A DNA stretch of 28,029 nt from an uncultured Curtobacterium sp. (GCA_913774725.1 CAJYIG010000305.1:1-28029), one strand, 5' to 3'. Shown: positions 1 through 7,786, counted from the first letter of the stretch. Notes: generated by a model from the sequence alone, not told the origin. Numbers and translations are program-made.

Positions 1-330
1 CACGAGACCGATCCGACCACCACGCACGCGGCGCATGAGCGTCTCGTCGGCGTGCGCGATGTCGTCGTCGCCCAGTCGGATCTCGCCGCCGGTGATGTGC
101 CCGGCTCCCGGCAGGAGCCGGAGCAGCGCAGCGATCAGTGTCGACTTGCCCGAGCCGGACTGGCCGACGATCGCGACGCGTTCGCCGCGGCGGACGTCGA
201 GGTCGACGCCGTGCAGCACTTCGCGGTCGCCGAACGCGACGCGGAGGTCGCGGACGGAGAGCAGGGTGTCGGCCGGGAGGCGCGGTGCGGCCCCGGTGGT
301 CGTCGTCACGTTCTCAGCGTCCTGCGGCAT
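1..330 (-). CDS. Peptide ABC transporter ATP-binding protein, N-terminal part (cut by window edge)
   Basis: This is the nucleotide-binding subunit of a dipeptide/oligopeptide-type ABC importer, acting on the inner face of the membrane to power the permeases encoded upstream. The 110 visible residues begin MPQDAENVTTTT and contain LLSVRDLRVAF, typical of the DppD/OppD start, and a Walker A loop GQSGSGKST, followed by RLLPGAGHITGGEI. The Q-loop, signature and Walker B lie beyond the window. The ATG at 330 is chosen because GAGGAG sits 9 nt upstream; it overlaps the end of the transferase gene by 17 nt. A GTG at 309 in the same frame would avoid the overlap. It is the last visible gene of the minus-strand operon. 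The family is certain; whether the ATPase is a single or a fused DppD-DppF type cannot be seen. Confidence 0.93.
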   Translation of the reverse strand, partial: MPQDAENVTTTTGAAPRLPADTLLSVRDLRVAFGDREVLHGVDLDVRRGERVAIVGQSGSGKSTLIAALLRLLPGAGHITGGEIRLGDDDIAHADETLMRRVRGGRIGLV

Positions 331-2236
331 AGCCCTGTGCTCCTCGCGGGTTGGCGGCGGCGCCCAGGACGCCGGTGTCGGGGTCGCGCGTCACGCACGA
401 CAGGCGGCCGAGCGACCAGTCGCCGGCCCGGGTGACGACGTGGCCGAGCTCCTCGAGCCCGGAGATGACCTCGTCGCCCAGAAGGTCCTCGACGACCAGG
501 CCGCCGGGGGTCCAGGTGCGGGGCCAGAACGACCCCGGGAACGACGTCGTGTGCAGTGCGGGGGCGTCGATCGCCTGCTGCGGGGTCCACCCGCCGACGA
601 TCGTGCGGAGCAGGAAGAGCAGCTGCCACTGGTCCTGCTGGTCACCGCCCGGGCTGCCCATCGCCACGACGGGCTCGCCGTCCCGGAGCACGAGCGTCGG
701 CGTGAGCGTCGTGCGGGGGCGGGCGCCTGGGGTCAGCGTGGACGCCGTGCCCTCCTCGAGCCAGGTCATCTGCATGCGGGTGCCGAGGCAGAACCCGAGC
801 TCGGGGATGGTCGGCGAGGACTGCAGCCAGCCGCCGGACGGCGTCGCGCTGACGATGTTGCCCCAGCGGTCGACGACGTCGATGTGGCACGTGTCGCCGC
901 GCGTCTCGCCGGTCGCCATCACGATCGGCTCGCCACGGTCCTCGTGCACGGCGTCGTCCTCGGCGGGGACGGCCACGGCGTCGGGCGTCGGTGCGTCCCC
1001 GCGGGCACCCGGCACGGTCGGCTCGCCGACGCCGGCGATCGGCTCGCCGCCCGGCGTGTAGGTCACGCGGAGCGGCGGCAGCGCGCCGGCCGGCACCGAG
1101 ACCGTGCCCGGGCGGAGCTCGTGTGACGCGCGGTCGCCGATCAGCGCCCGTCGCTCGTCGGAGTACGCGTCCGAGAGCAGCTCGACCATCGGGACGTCAC
1201 CGTCGCCGTAGTACGCCTCGCGGTCCGCCAGCGCGAGCTTCTGCGCCTCGGCGATCGTGTGGGCACCGAGCACGGTGGACGGGTCGAGCCGCTCGTCGTC
1301 CATCGGGTCGAGCAGGCGGAGGGTCTGCAGGAGCGCCGGTCCCTGGCCCCACGGCCCGGTCTTCGCGATCGTGTGCCCGCGGAACTCGGCGGTCGTCGCG
1401 GGCTCGGTCGCCGCCCGGAACGCCGCCAGGTCCGACGCGCGGAGCACCCCGGCGTGGTCGGTCCCCGACGCGTGCCGGTGCGGGGTCCGGACGAAGGCGT
1501 CGATCGCCTGCGCGACGGAGCCCTCGGCCCACTCGGTCCGGGCCGCCTCGATGCGCGCGACGCGCGCGCCGGCCGTGTCGTCGCCCGCTGTGGCACCGGA
1601 CCCGGCCTGCACGAGCCGTTCCAGGACCGAGGCGTAGGTCTCGTTGCGCACCATCGTCCCGGCGACCGGCACCGAGCCTCCCGGCAGCCACCGCTCGGCG
1701 GAGGACGGCCAGTGGTCGCGGAACAGGTCCTGCACGGTCGCGATCGTCGCGACCACCCGCGGGGCGACCGGGTGGCCGTCGCGGGCGTACCCGATCGCGG
1801 GGGCGAGCACGTCGGCGAGCTCCCACGTGCCGTGCTCGGCGAGGAGCAGCAGCCAGGCGTCGACGGCGCCGGGCACGGCGGCCGCGAGGGCACCCGCTCC
1901 CGGGACGAGGTCGAGGCCCTCGGAGCGGAAGTGTTCCCGCGTCGCGCCGGCCGGGGCCGGTCCCTGGCCCATCAGCACCGTCGGGGTCTTGTCGGACGCG
2001 GTGGCGACGCCGGCGGTGACGTCACCGCCGGGGCCGTTCAGGTGCGGCTCGACGACGTGCAGGACGAACGCGCCGGCGACGGCCGCGTCGAAGGCGTTGC
2101 CGCCGCGTTCCAGGACCGACTGGGCCGTCGCGGTCGCGATCCAGTGCGTCGCGGCGGCCATGCCGAACGTGCCCTGCAGGTCCGGCCGGGTGGTCTCGGT
2201 CGGCGGTGCGGTGAAGGCGGGGTTGGTGGTGCGCAT
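314..2236 (-). CDS. Gamma-glutamyltransferase family protein, probably cytoplasmic
   Basis: An N-terminal-nucleophile hydrolase of the gamma-glutamyltransferase family, 640 aa, expected to self-cleave into two subunits and hydrolyse or transfer gamma-glutamyl groups. The N-terminal half has the family landmarks GGNAFDAAVA and LNGPGGD. The candidate nucleophile is Thr449 in GDTCHIDVVDRWGNIVS, and the oxyanion segment is MGSPGGDQQDQW. No signal peptide is visible (start MRTTNPAFTAPPTE), unlike the secreted classical enzyme, so it probably works on peptides after import. A proline/alanine/acidic stretch of about 65 residues precedes the nucleophile and looks longer than usual. The ATG lies 3 nt after the DppC-like stop, so the genes are translationally linked. 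Substrate (glutathione, other gamma-glutamyl peptides, or a cephalosporin-acylase-like activity) is not decided by the sequence. Confidence 0.88.
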   Translation of the reverse strand: MRTTNPAFTAPPTETTRPDLQGTFGMAAATHWIATATAQSVLERGGNAFDAAVAGAFVLHVVEPHLNGPGGDVTAGVATASDKTPTVLMGQGPAPAGATREHFRSEGLDLVPGAGALAAAVPGAVDAWLLLLAEHGTWELADVLAPAIGYARDGHPVAPRVVATIATVQDLFRDHWPSSAERWLPGGSVPVAGTMVRNETYASVLERLVQAGSGATAGDDTAGARVARIEAARTEWAEGSVAQAIDAFVRTPHRHASGTDHAGVLRASDLAAFRAATEPATTAEFRGHTIAKTGPWGQGPALLQTLRLLDPMDDERLDPSTVLGAHTIAEAQKLALADREAYYGDGDVPMVELLSDAYSDERRALIGDRASHELRPGTVSVPAGALPPLRVTYTPGGEPIAGVGEPTVPGARGDAPTPDAVAVPAEDDAVHEDRGEPIVMATGETRGDTCHIDVVDRWGNIVSATPSGGWLQSSPTIPELGFCLGTRMQMTWLEEGTASTLTPGARPRTTLTPTLVLRDGEPVVAMGSPGGDQQDQWQLLFLLRTIVGGWTPQQAIDAPALHTTSFPGSFWPRTWTPGGLVVEDLLGDEVISGLEELGHVVTRAGDWSLGRLSCVTRDPDTGVLGAAANPRGAQGYAAGR

Positions 2237-2239
2237 GCG

Positions 2240-3115
2240 TTACTTCCGGTCCGAGGCGGTGGGGTCGAGGGCGTCGCGCAGGGCGTCGCCGAACAGGTTG
2301 AAGCCGAGGCAGACGACGGCGATCGCGACGCCGGGCACGACCGCGGCCCACGGCGCCTGGCCGAGGTACTGCTGCGCGTCCGAGAGCATGATGCCGAGGC
2401 TCGGGGTGGGCGGTTGGATGCCGAGGCCGAGGAAGGACAGCAGTGCTTCGCCGATGACCGCGACCGGCATGATCACCGTGGCCTGCACGATGATCGCCGA
2501 GACGCAGTTCGGCAGGACGTGCTGCGCGATGATGCGTGCGCCGCCGGCGTCCAGCGTCTTCGCGCTCGTCACGAAGTCGGCGCTCGTGATCCGCAGGGTC
2601 TCACCACGCACGATGCGGATCATCGCCGGCACGTGCGAGATGCCGATCGCGATCACGGCGTTCGTCAGGCTCGGGCCGCTGATCGCCGCGAGGCCCACCG
2701 CGATGATGAGGAACGGGAACGCCAGGGCGACGTCGGTGAGCCGGCTGATGATCGCGTCGAGCCAGCGCCAGTAGCCGGCGAGGAGCCCGAGCGGCGTGCC
2801 GACGACGACCGCGAGCAGCACCGACAGCACGCCCACGACGAGCGAGACCTGGATGCCGTAGAGCGTCCGGGACAGGATGTCGCGGCCGAGGTCGTCGGTG
2901 CCGAACCCGAAGCCGACGGTGAAGGGCACCTGGAACGGCAGGTCGAAGTGCGTCGCGGTCGGGTCGTGCGGCGCGACGAGCGGTGCGGCGATCCCGGCGA
3001 GCACGACGACGGCGAGCATGATGCCCCCCGTCATGCCGAGCCGGTTCGTCCGGACCTGCTTCCAGATGCGACCGCGGCTCGAACCCAGGTCGAAGGGAGC
3101 GGTGATCGTGGTCAT
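2240..3115 (-). CDS. Peptide ABC transporter permease, DppC-like
   Basis: A 291-aa inner-membrane permease of the DppC/OppC type. It has a short cytoplasmic N-terminus, a first membrane segment around residues 28-48 (MLAVVVLAGIAAPLVAP), the characteristic GTDDLGRDILSRTLYG segment, and four or five further membrane segments. The ATPase-contacting EAA loop is around SAKTLDAGGARIIAQHVLPN, followed by the conserved GEALLSFLGLGIQPPTPSLG. The ATG at 3115 overlaps the stop of the DppB-like gene in an ATGA, which fixes the start. It forms the channel with the upstream permease and belongs to the same operon as the binding protein, the transferase and the ATPase. Confidence 0.95.
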   Translation of the reverse strand: MTTITAPFDLGSSRGRIWKQVRTNRLGMTGGIMLAVVVLAGIAAPLVAPHDPTATHFDLPFQVPFTVGFGFGTDDLGRDILSRTLYGIQVSLVVGVLSVLLAVVVGTPLGLLAGYWRWLDAIISRLTDVALAFPFLIIAVGLAAISGPSLTNAVIAIGISHVPAMIRIVRGETLRITSADFVTSAKTLDAGGARIIAQHVLPNCVSAIIVQATVIMPVAVIGEALLSFLGLGIQPPTPSLGIMLSDAQQYLGQAPWAAVVPGVAIAVVCLGFNLFGDALRDALDPTASDRK

Positions 3116-4065
3116 GCGGCGCCTCCGACGCGGATCTTCGGGTTGATGACCGAGTACAGGACGTCCACGGCGAAGTTGATGAGCACGTAGCCCAGGGTGA
3201 TGACGAGCACGACGGCCTGGATGACCGGGTAGTCGCGGGTGAACACGGCGTCGAGCGTGAGCTTGCCGAAACCGGGCAGGGCGAAGATGCGCTCCGTGAC
3301 GACCGCGCCCGAGATGAGCCCGCCGAGCTGCAGGCCGACGATCGTGACGACGACGATCATCGAGTTGCGCAGGCCGTAGCGGAAGAGCACCCGCGGGCGG
3401 CTCAGGCCCTTCGCGCGGGCGGTCCGCACGAAGTCGGTCTTCATCGTCTCGATCATCGACGCGCGGGTCTGCCGCATGATCACGGCCGCGAGCGACGTGC
3501 CGAGGATGAGCGCCGGCAGCGTCAGGTGGTGCAGCGCGCCGATCGGGTCGCTCGTCACCGGGACGTAGCCCGAGGCCGGGAACCAGCCGAGGCCTGCGGC
3601 GAGCCAGACGATCGCCAGGATGCCGAGCCAGAAGTTCGGCACGCTCAGCCCGACCAGGGCGGCGGCGTTCGCCATCCACTCGGGCCACTGCCCGCGGTAG
3701 CGCTCGGCGAGGGTGCCGAGTGCGACGCCGACGACGACCGCCACGACGATCGCGTACAGCGCGAGCCACAGCGTCACCGGCAGGGTCGATCCGAGCAGGT
3801 CGGTGACGGGAGTGCCCGTCCGGGTCGACTGGCCGAAGTCGCCCTGCAGCGCGTTGACGACGAAGCGCCAGTACTGCACGAAGACGGAGTCGTCGAGGCC
3901 GAGGTCGGCGCGGACGGCTGCGAGCCGCTCGGGGCTGGCCTCCTCGCCCGCCAGGGCCAGGGCCGGGTCGCCCGGCAGCTGCCGGACGCCGAAGAACACC
4001 ACGATCGAGGCGAGGACGAGCGTGAGCGCCGCCTGCCAGAGTCGGGTCAGGACGTACCGGGTCAC
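3112..4065 (-). CDS. Peptide ABC transporter permease, DppB-like
   Basis: A 317-aa inner-membrane permease of the DppB/OppB type. Visible features are an N-terminal membrane anchor after MTRYVLTRLWQ, the DppB motif FFGVRQLPGDPALALAG, the LGLDDSVFVQYWRFV segment, and the EAA loop ARAKGLSRPRVLFRYGLRNS followed by GAVVTERIFALPGFGKL. The GTG start overlaps the stop of the binding-protein gene in a GTGA, so translational coupling is likely. The open frame continues upstream past this point, but that extension overlaps the binding protein and is not protein-like. It pairs with the DppC-like subunit. Confidence 0.95.
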   Translation of the reverse strand: MTRYVLTRLWQAALTLVLASIVVFFGVRQLPGDPALALAGEEASPERLAAVRADLGLDDSVFVQYWRFVVNALQGDFGQSTRTGTPVTDLLGSTLPVTLWLALYAIVVAVVVGVALGTLAERYRGQWPEWMANAAALVGLSVPNFWLGILAIVWLAAGLGWFPASGYVPVTSDPIGALHHLTLPALILGTSLAAVIMRQTRASMIETMKTDFVRTARAKGLSRPRVLFRYGLRNSMIVVVTIVGLQLGGLISGAVVTERIFALPGFGKLTLDAVFTRDYPVIQAVVLVITLGYVLINFAVDVLYSVINPKIRVGGAA

Positions 4066-5720
4066 TTGCTGCCGCCTTCCACGAACGCCGCCTGGCTGAG
4101 TCGGACCACGCCGTCGGCGTAGGTGGAGACCCCGGCGACGTCCGTGCTGACGCCGGTGATGCTGCGGGTCCGGTAGAGGTAGATGATCGGGTCGTCCTGC
4201 TGGACCTTCGTGACGAGCTGCCCGTACAGGTCGGCGCGTTCCTGCTGGTCGGTGGCCTGCGCCGCGCGGCTGATCAGGTCGTCGACCTCGGGGTCGCTGT
4301 ACCCGGGGTAGTTGTTGCCGCCGCCGGTGCCGAGGAACGAGCCGATGTTGCCGTGCGGGTCGACCCGGCCGGACCAGCCGAGCTGCAGCGCCTGGAAGTC
4401 GCCGCGGGTCTGGTCGTCGAGCAGGGTCGTGTACTCGACCGGGGTGATCGTGATCGCGAAGCCGCCCGCGCGGGCCTGGGCCTGCAGCGCCTGGGCGAAC
4501 CGGACGGTGTCGGGGGTGTTCGTCACCTCCATCTCGATCGGGAACGGCTGCTGCACGCCGGCCTGCTCCAGGAGCTCCTTCGCGCGTTCGGGGTCGTACG
4601 CCGGGCAGGCCTTGCTCGCGTCGGTCGCGTAGACGCTCGTGTCCGGGATCGGGGAGCACGCGACGTCCGCCCAGCCGCGGAACACGCTCTGCACGAGTTC
4701 GGCGCGGTTGATCGCCATCGACAGGGCCTGCCGGACCTTCCGCTGCGTGGCGAGCGGGGTGTCGAGCGGCTCCGGATCGGTGCCGACGCCGTCCTGGTTG
4801 GCGAGGTTGATCGTGATGCCCTGGTACCCGAGCGACCCGGTGCGCAGGATGCTGAGGTCCTTGCGCTGCATCAGCTCGTCGACGTCCTGGGTGGAGATCG
4901 TGTCGGCGACCTGGACGTCCCCGGACTTCAGGTTCTGCGCGCGGATGCTCGCGTCGGTGATGATCCGGTAGGTGATCCGGTCGAAGTGCGCGCTCGCCGG
5001 GTCGTGGTACATCGGGTCGCGCTCCACGGTGATCGAGGTCTGCGGCACGCGCTCGACGAACTTGTACGGGCCGATGCAGACCGGGTGGTCGCCGAACCCG
5101 TCGCCCTCCTGCGCCAGCGCGGTCGGCGACATGACCATGCCCGCGCGGTCGGCCAGTGCCGCGGTGATCGGGGCGAAGGGGGTGGCGTAGCGGATCCGGA
5201 CGGTGTGGTCGTCGACGGCGTCGATGGCCGACACCGGGCCCATCTCGCTCTTCCGGCTCGAGTCGTCCTTCGTCAGGTTCCGCTCGAGCGTCGTCACGAC
5301 GGCGTCCGCGTCGAACGGGGTCCCGTCGGCGAACCGGTACCCGGTGTGCACCGGGAACGTGACCGTCTTCCCGCCGTCGGACACCGTCGGCAGCTCGGTC
5401 GCGAGCATCGGGACGACCGTGCCCTCCGCGTCGATGTCGTAGAGCTTCTGGCACATCGTCTCCATGACGTACCGGGTGTAGAGCGACGACGACGTGGTCG
5501 GGTCGAGGCGGTCCGGTTCGGCGGAGAGGGCCATCACGAGGTCGCCGCCCTCGCGGATCTGCTGGTCGCCGATCGCGACGGTGGTGACGGTGCCGGCGGT
5601 CGCGCCGCCGGCCTTCGAGCGTTGGACCGGCACGCAGGCGGTGAGCGCGAGCGAGGCGGCCAGGGCGACGGCGGGCACGGCGAGGAGTGTCCGGCGGCGT
5701 CGAGCGGGGGTCTGGGACAT
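4062..5720 (-). CDS. Peptide ABC transporter substrate-binding lipoprotein (SBP_bac_5 type)
   Basis: The extracytoplasmic binding protein of the importer, 552 aa. From the ATG at 5720 it has a basic N-region RRRR, a hydrophobic stretch and the lipobox LTAC with Cys29, so it should be membrane-anchored as a lipoprotein. The mature part follows the family-5 order: LDPTTSSSLYTRYVMETMCQKLYD, a GYRFADGTPFDADAV segment, VRQALSMAINRAELVQ, and C-terminal YPGYSDPEVDDLI. AGGA lies 6 nt before the start. The frame stays open further upstream to 5822, but that extension would put 34 residues before the signal peptide. First gene of the operon. The ligand is probably a peptide; the neighbouring transferase-family enzyme suggests gamma-glutamyl peptides. 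Confidence 0.94.
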   Translation of the reverse strand: MSQTPARRRRTLLAVPAVALAASLALTACVPVQRSKAGGATAGTVTTVAIGDQQIREGGDLVMALSAEPDRLDPTTSSSLYTRYVMETMCQKLYDIDAEGTVVPMLATELPTVSDGGKTVTFPVHTGYRFADGTPFDADAVVTTLERNLTKDDSSRKSEMGPVSAIDAVDDHTVRIRYATPFAPITAALADRAGMVMSPTALAQEGDGFGDHPVCIGPYKFVERVPQTSITVERDPMYHDPASAHFDRITYRIITDASIRAQNLKSGDVQVADTISTQDVDELMQRKDLSILRTGSLGYQGITINLANQDGVGTDPEPLDTPLATQRKVRQALSMAINRAELVQSVFRGWADVACSPIPDTSVYATDASKACPAYDPERAKELLEQAGVQQPFPIEMEVTNTPDTVRFAQALQAQARAGGFAITITPVEYTTLLDDQTRGDFQALQLGWSGRVDPHGNIGSFLGTGGGNNYPGYSDPEVDDLISRAAQATDQQERADLYGQLVTKVQQDDPIIYLYRTRSITGVSTDVAGVSTYADGVVRLSQAAFVEGGSK

Positions 5721-5780
5721 CGTGTTCCTGGAGCTGCTGGTGTGCGTGGCGACTCTTGTGGAGTCACGCTCAGGAGTGCG

Positions 5781-5798
5781 GTGATTGCATACAATCAC
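5781..5798. promoter_or_regulatory. Palindromic operator candidate in the divergent promoter region
   Basis: GTGATTGCATACAATCAC is an 18-bp palindrome with only one mismatched base pair, 61 bp before the binding-protein start and 80 bp before the divergent AlkD-like gene. The core ATTGnATnCAAT resembles the TTGTATACAA-type sites bound by FCD-subfamily GntR regulators. No GntR gene is in the window. A TGTACA at 5816-5821 and GTTTC...GAAAC arms at 5828-5845 lie nearby and may be further sites. Confidence 0.5.
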
Positions 5799-5865
5799 AG
5801 GTGCTGGCGCTGCTTTGTACACATCGTGTTTCGATCATGTGAAACCTGCCGGAGCACCGCCCGCC

Positions 5866-5871
5866 TAGGCT
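5866..5871 (+). promoter_or_regulatory. Candidate -10 element for leaderless transcription of the AlkD-like gene
   Basis: TAGGCT lies exactly 6 nt before the ATG at 5878, so a transcript starting 7 nt after it would begin at the start codon. There is no Shine-Dalgarno-like sequence between. No clear -35 is visible. Confidence 0.5.
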
Positions 5872-5877
5872 GGCGGG

Positions 5878-6501
5878 ATGCAGAGCCAGGGTGCGGAGGC
5901 GGTGCTGACAGCGTTCGCCCGCACGCCGGGTGACGTCGCCGGGGCCCGACGCGTCGCCCGACGGTTCGCAGACCTCGACGAGGGAGAGCGATCAGCGCTG
6001 CTCTGGAGCGATGACGCCGGGGCTCGGTTGGTCGCCGTCGTCCTCCTGGTGCAGGCGATGCGCGCCGAGCCCGATCCGGAGCTGACCGACGAGTACCTCG
6101 CCGCGGCGAAGGCCGAGCGGTTCGAGGACCCCGTGCTGGTCGACGTCGCGGCCGAGGAGCTCGTCGGTGCCCCGCTCGTCGGCGGCTCGACGGGGCCGCT
6201 GTTCGCGCTCGCGAAGGCCGACGTCGCGATGGTCCGCCGGATCGCCGTCGTCGCGACGCTCGCGTTCGCGAAGCAGGGCGACGCCGAGGTGCCGCTCGCG
6301 ATCGCCGGGCGGCTCGTCCGGGAGCGCAGCGAGACCGTGCAGTCCGCGCTCGGCTGGGTGCTGCGCGAGACGGGGAAGCGGGCGTCCGAGCCGGCGCTCG
6401 TGGCGTTCCTCGAGCGGAACGGCCGCTTCCTGACCCCGGCCGCCCGGGCGACGGCGACCGAGCACCTGCCGCCGGCCGAGCGGGACCGCCTGCGCGCCTG
6501 A
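5878..6501 (+). CDS. AlkD-like HEAT-repeat protein (putative DNA alkylation repair)
   Basis: A 207-aa, almost all-helical protein resembling the AlkD DNA glycosylase superfamily, which removes alkylated bases. The C-terminal third has the typical string VRRIAVV...VQSALGWVLRETGKRASEPALVAFLERNG (split here for length), matching the family pattern of an arginine helix followed by GW-LRE-GK and a final ATEHLPPAER. By recollected alignment the VRR arginine and GW tryptophan of AlkD are kept, and Asp in LVDVAAEELVG fits the AlkD aspartate. The tryptophan pair that precedes it in AlkD is not seen, so enzyme activity is uncertain. It is transcribed alone, divergent from the peptide importer, and followed by a large palindrome. 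Confidence 0.72.
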   Translation: MQSQGAEAVLTAFARTPGDVAGARRVARRFADLDEGERSALLWSDDAGARLVAVVLLVQAMRAEPDPELTDEYLAAAKAERFEDPVLVDVAAEELVGAPLVGGSTGPLFALAKADVAMVRRIAVVATLAFAKQGDAEVPLAIAGRLVRERSETVQSALGWVLRETGKRASEPALVAFLERNGRFLTPAARATATEHLPPAERDRLRA

Positions 6502-6508
6502 CACGGGC

Positions 6509-6596
6509 CGCCCCCGCAGAACGCCACGATGGCGGCTGCTCGCAGCGGTACAGCGCTGCGAGCAACCGCCGACGTTGCGTCCCGCGGCAGGGGGCG
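6509..6596. terminator. 88-bp palindrome between convergent genes, probable bidirectional terminator
   Basis: The inner arms 6531-6547 (GGCGGCTGCTCGCAGCG) and 6554-6570 pair over 17 bp with one mismatch around a 6-nt loop. Pairing continues outward, giving 29-nt arms (6519-6547 and 6554-6582) with five mismatches. CGCCCCC at 6509-6515 then pairs with GGGGGCG at 6590-6596. It sits between the stops of two convergent genes, the expected place for a two-way terminator, but it is much longer than usual and has no T tract. Confidence 0.65.
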
Positions 6597-6606
6597 CGCC
6601 GGGGCG

Positions 6607-7443
6607 TCAGCGGGTGAAGACGTCGTCGAGCGTCCAGGTCGGCAGACCGCGCTGCTCGAGCAGGGCGTGGAGCCGGGGCAGCGCCCCGATCGTCCCCGGG
6701 AAGTTCGCGTGCCCGATGACGACGTGCGCCGGCAGGAACCACTGCTCCGCGAAGCCGACGACCTGGTCCGAGGAGATGTCGCCCGAGTCCGCCAGTGAGC
6801 CGTACCAGAGCGTCGGCGTGGTGTAGCCGACGGCCGCGGCTGCCCGGTCGACCCGGGCGTCGTGGTACCCGTACGGCGGTCGGAAGTACGGGCGGGCGTC
6901 GACGCCGAACGTCCGCTCGAGGAACTCGTGGTTCCGCACCAGTTCGTCCTGGATCGCCTGGTCGCCGAGCTTCGTCAGCGCCGGGTGGTCCCAGGTGTGG
7001 TTGCCGAGCTGCACCTGCCCGGACTCGACGAGCGGGCGCAGCAGGTCGGCGTGCTCGGTCCACGACGGCCGGACCCCGTTCACGAAGAACGTCAGGCGGG
7101 TGCCGGTCGCGGCGGCGAAGCGGGCGTAGGCCTCGACGACCTCGGACGAGGCCCCGTCGTCCACGGTCCAGGCGATGCCCGGTGTCCCCGCCGGCAGTCC
7201 GGTCACGGTCGCGTGCGGTACCGGCACCCTCGTCAGCGTGGGTCGCGGCGGTGTCGGTGTCGGTGTCAGTGCCGGCGTCGGGGTCGCGGCCGCCGTCGGG
7301 CCGCGGGTCGGAGTCGGCGTCGCGGTCGGGGTCGCGGAGCCCTGGGGTACGGCGGCGCCGGGTGTGCAGGCTGCGAGGAGTCCGGCCGCCAGGGATCCGG
7401 TCGCGCCGGCGAGGAGCGCCCTTCGCGTGGTGCTGTGGTCCAT
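6607..7443 (-). CDS. Polysaccharide deacetylase (NodB homology) lipoprotein
   Basis: A secreted carbohydrate esterase of family 4, 278 aa from the ATG at 7443, likely removing N-acetyl groups from peptidoglycan or another surface polysaccharide. The N-terminus TTRRALLAGATGSLAAGLLAAC has twin arginines and a lipobox with Cys26, suggesting a Tat-exported lipoprotein. A Thr/Pro-rich linker (TPTATPTPT) follows. The NodB domain shows motif 1 WTVDDG (Asp95, Asp96), motif 2 HTWDH (His149, His153) and motif 3 RPPYG, so the metal triad Asp-His-His is complete. The C-terminal motif is VVIGHANFPG. A GAGGG sits just before the start. The open frame runs on to 7623, but that part crosses tandem DNA repeats and is not protein-like. 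Confidence 0.9.
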   Translation of the reverse strand: MDHSTTRRALLAGATGSLAAGLLAACTPGAAVPQGSATPTATPTPTRGPTAAATPTPALTPTPTPPRPTLTRVPVPHATVTGLPAGTPGIAWTVDDGASSEVVEAYARFAAATGTRLTFFVNGVRPSWTEHADLLRPLVESGQVQLGNHTWDHPALTKLGDQAIQDELVRNHEFLERTFGVDARPYFRPPYGYHDARVDRAAAAVGYTTPTLWYGSLADSGDISSDQVVGFAEQWFLPAHVVIGHANFPGTIGALPRLHALLEQRGLPTWTLDDVFTR

Positions 7444-7580
7444 CGCCCTCGAGCCTGGCGGCTGCGCCGGCCCCGGCGCATCGGCGGTCGGACGGACCTC
7501 CGGCTGGCCGATCGGCCATCCTTCCTGCCCATCGCGCGTGCAGTGGGAAACCGTTCCGCGCGTCGGGAGCAAGAAGGAAC

Positions 7581-7637
7581 GGCATCCTTCGCGCGGAACG
7601 GCATCCTTCGCGCGGATCGGCATCCTTCGCGCGGATC
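7581..7637. repeat. Three tandem 19-bp repeats in the divergent intergenic region
   Basis: The 344-bp gap 7444-7786 lies between the divergent deacetylase and dehydrogenase genes. It holds three head-to-tail copies of GGCATCCTTCGCGCGGAWC at 7581-7599, 7600-7618 and 7619-7637, differing only at the W position. A degenerate copy (GATCGGCCATCCTTC) is at 7510-7524, and GAAGGA-N6-TCCTTC at 7573-7590 forms a dyad overlapping copy 1. Each junction makes a GGATC/GGCATCC dyad. No small gene was seen here. A protein-binding array is the simplest reading. Confidence 0.8.
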
Positions 7638-7786
7638 GGTGCCGGACGGGAGGCGCGCCCCACCGCCGCCCCGCAGCGCGCGCAGGGGACGGGCTGGGAA
7701 GGCGCCACGGGGCGGGCGCGTAGCGAGGAGGTCACGTGAGCCGCGCCTCCAGGCCGGCCCAGAAGCGACCACGAGAGGAACGCGAC

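Noticed and set aside
4066..5454. Upstream extension of the DppB-like frame
   Set aside because: It overlaps the binding-protein gene in another frame; the GTGA overlap at 4062-4065 marks the real start.
5721..5822. 34-residue extension of the binding protein
   Set aside because: It would bury the signal peptide and cross the operator palindrome; the ATG at 5720 directly precedes the basic region of the signal peptide.
7581..7637. Possible CRISPR array
   Set aside because: The repeats are directly abutting with no spacers and are only 19 bp; no cas genes are present.
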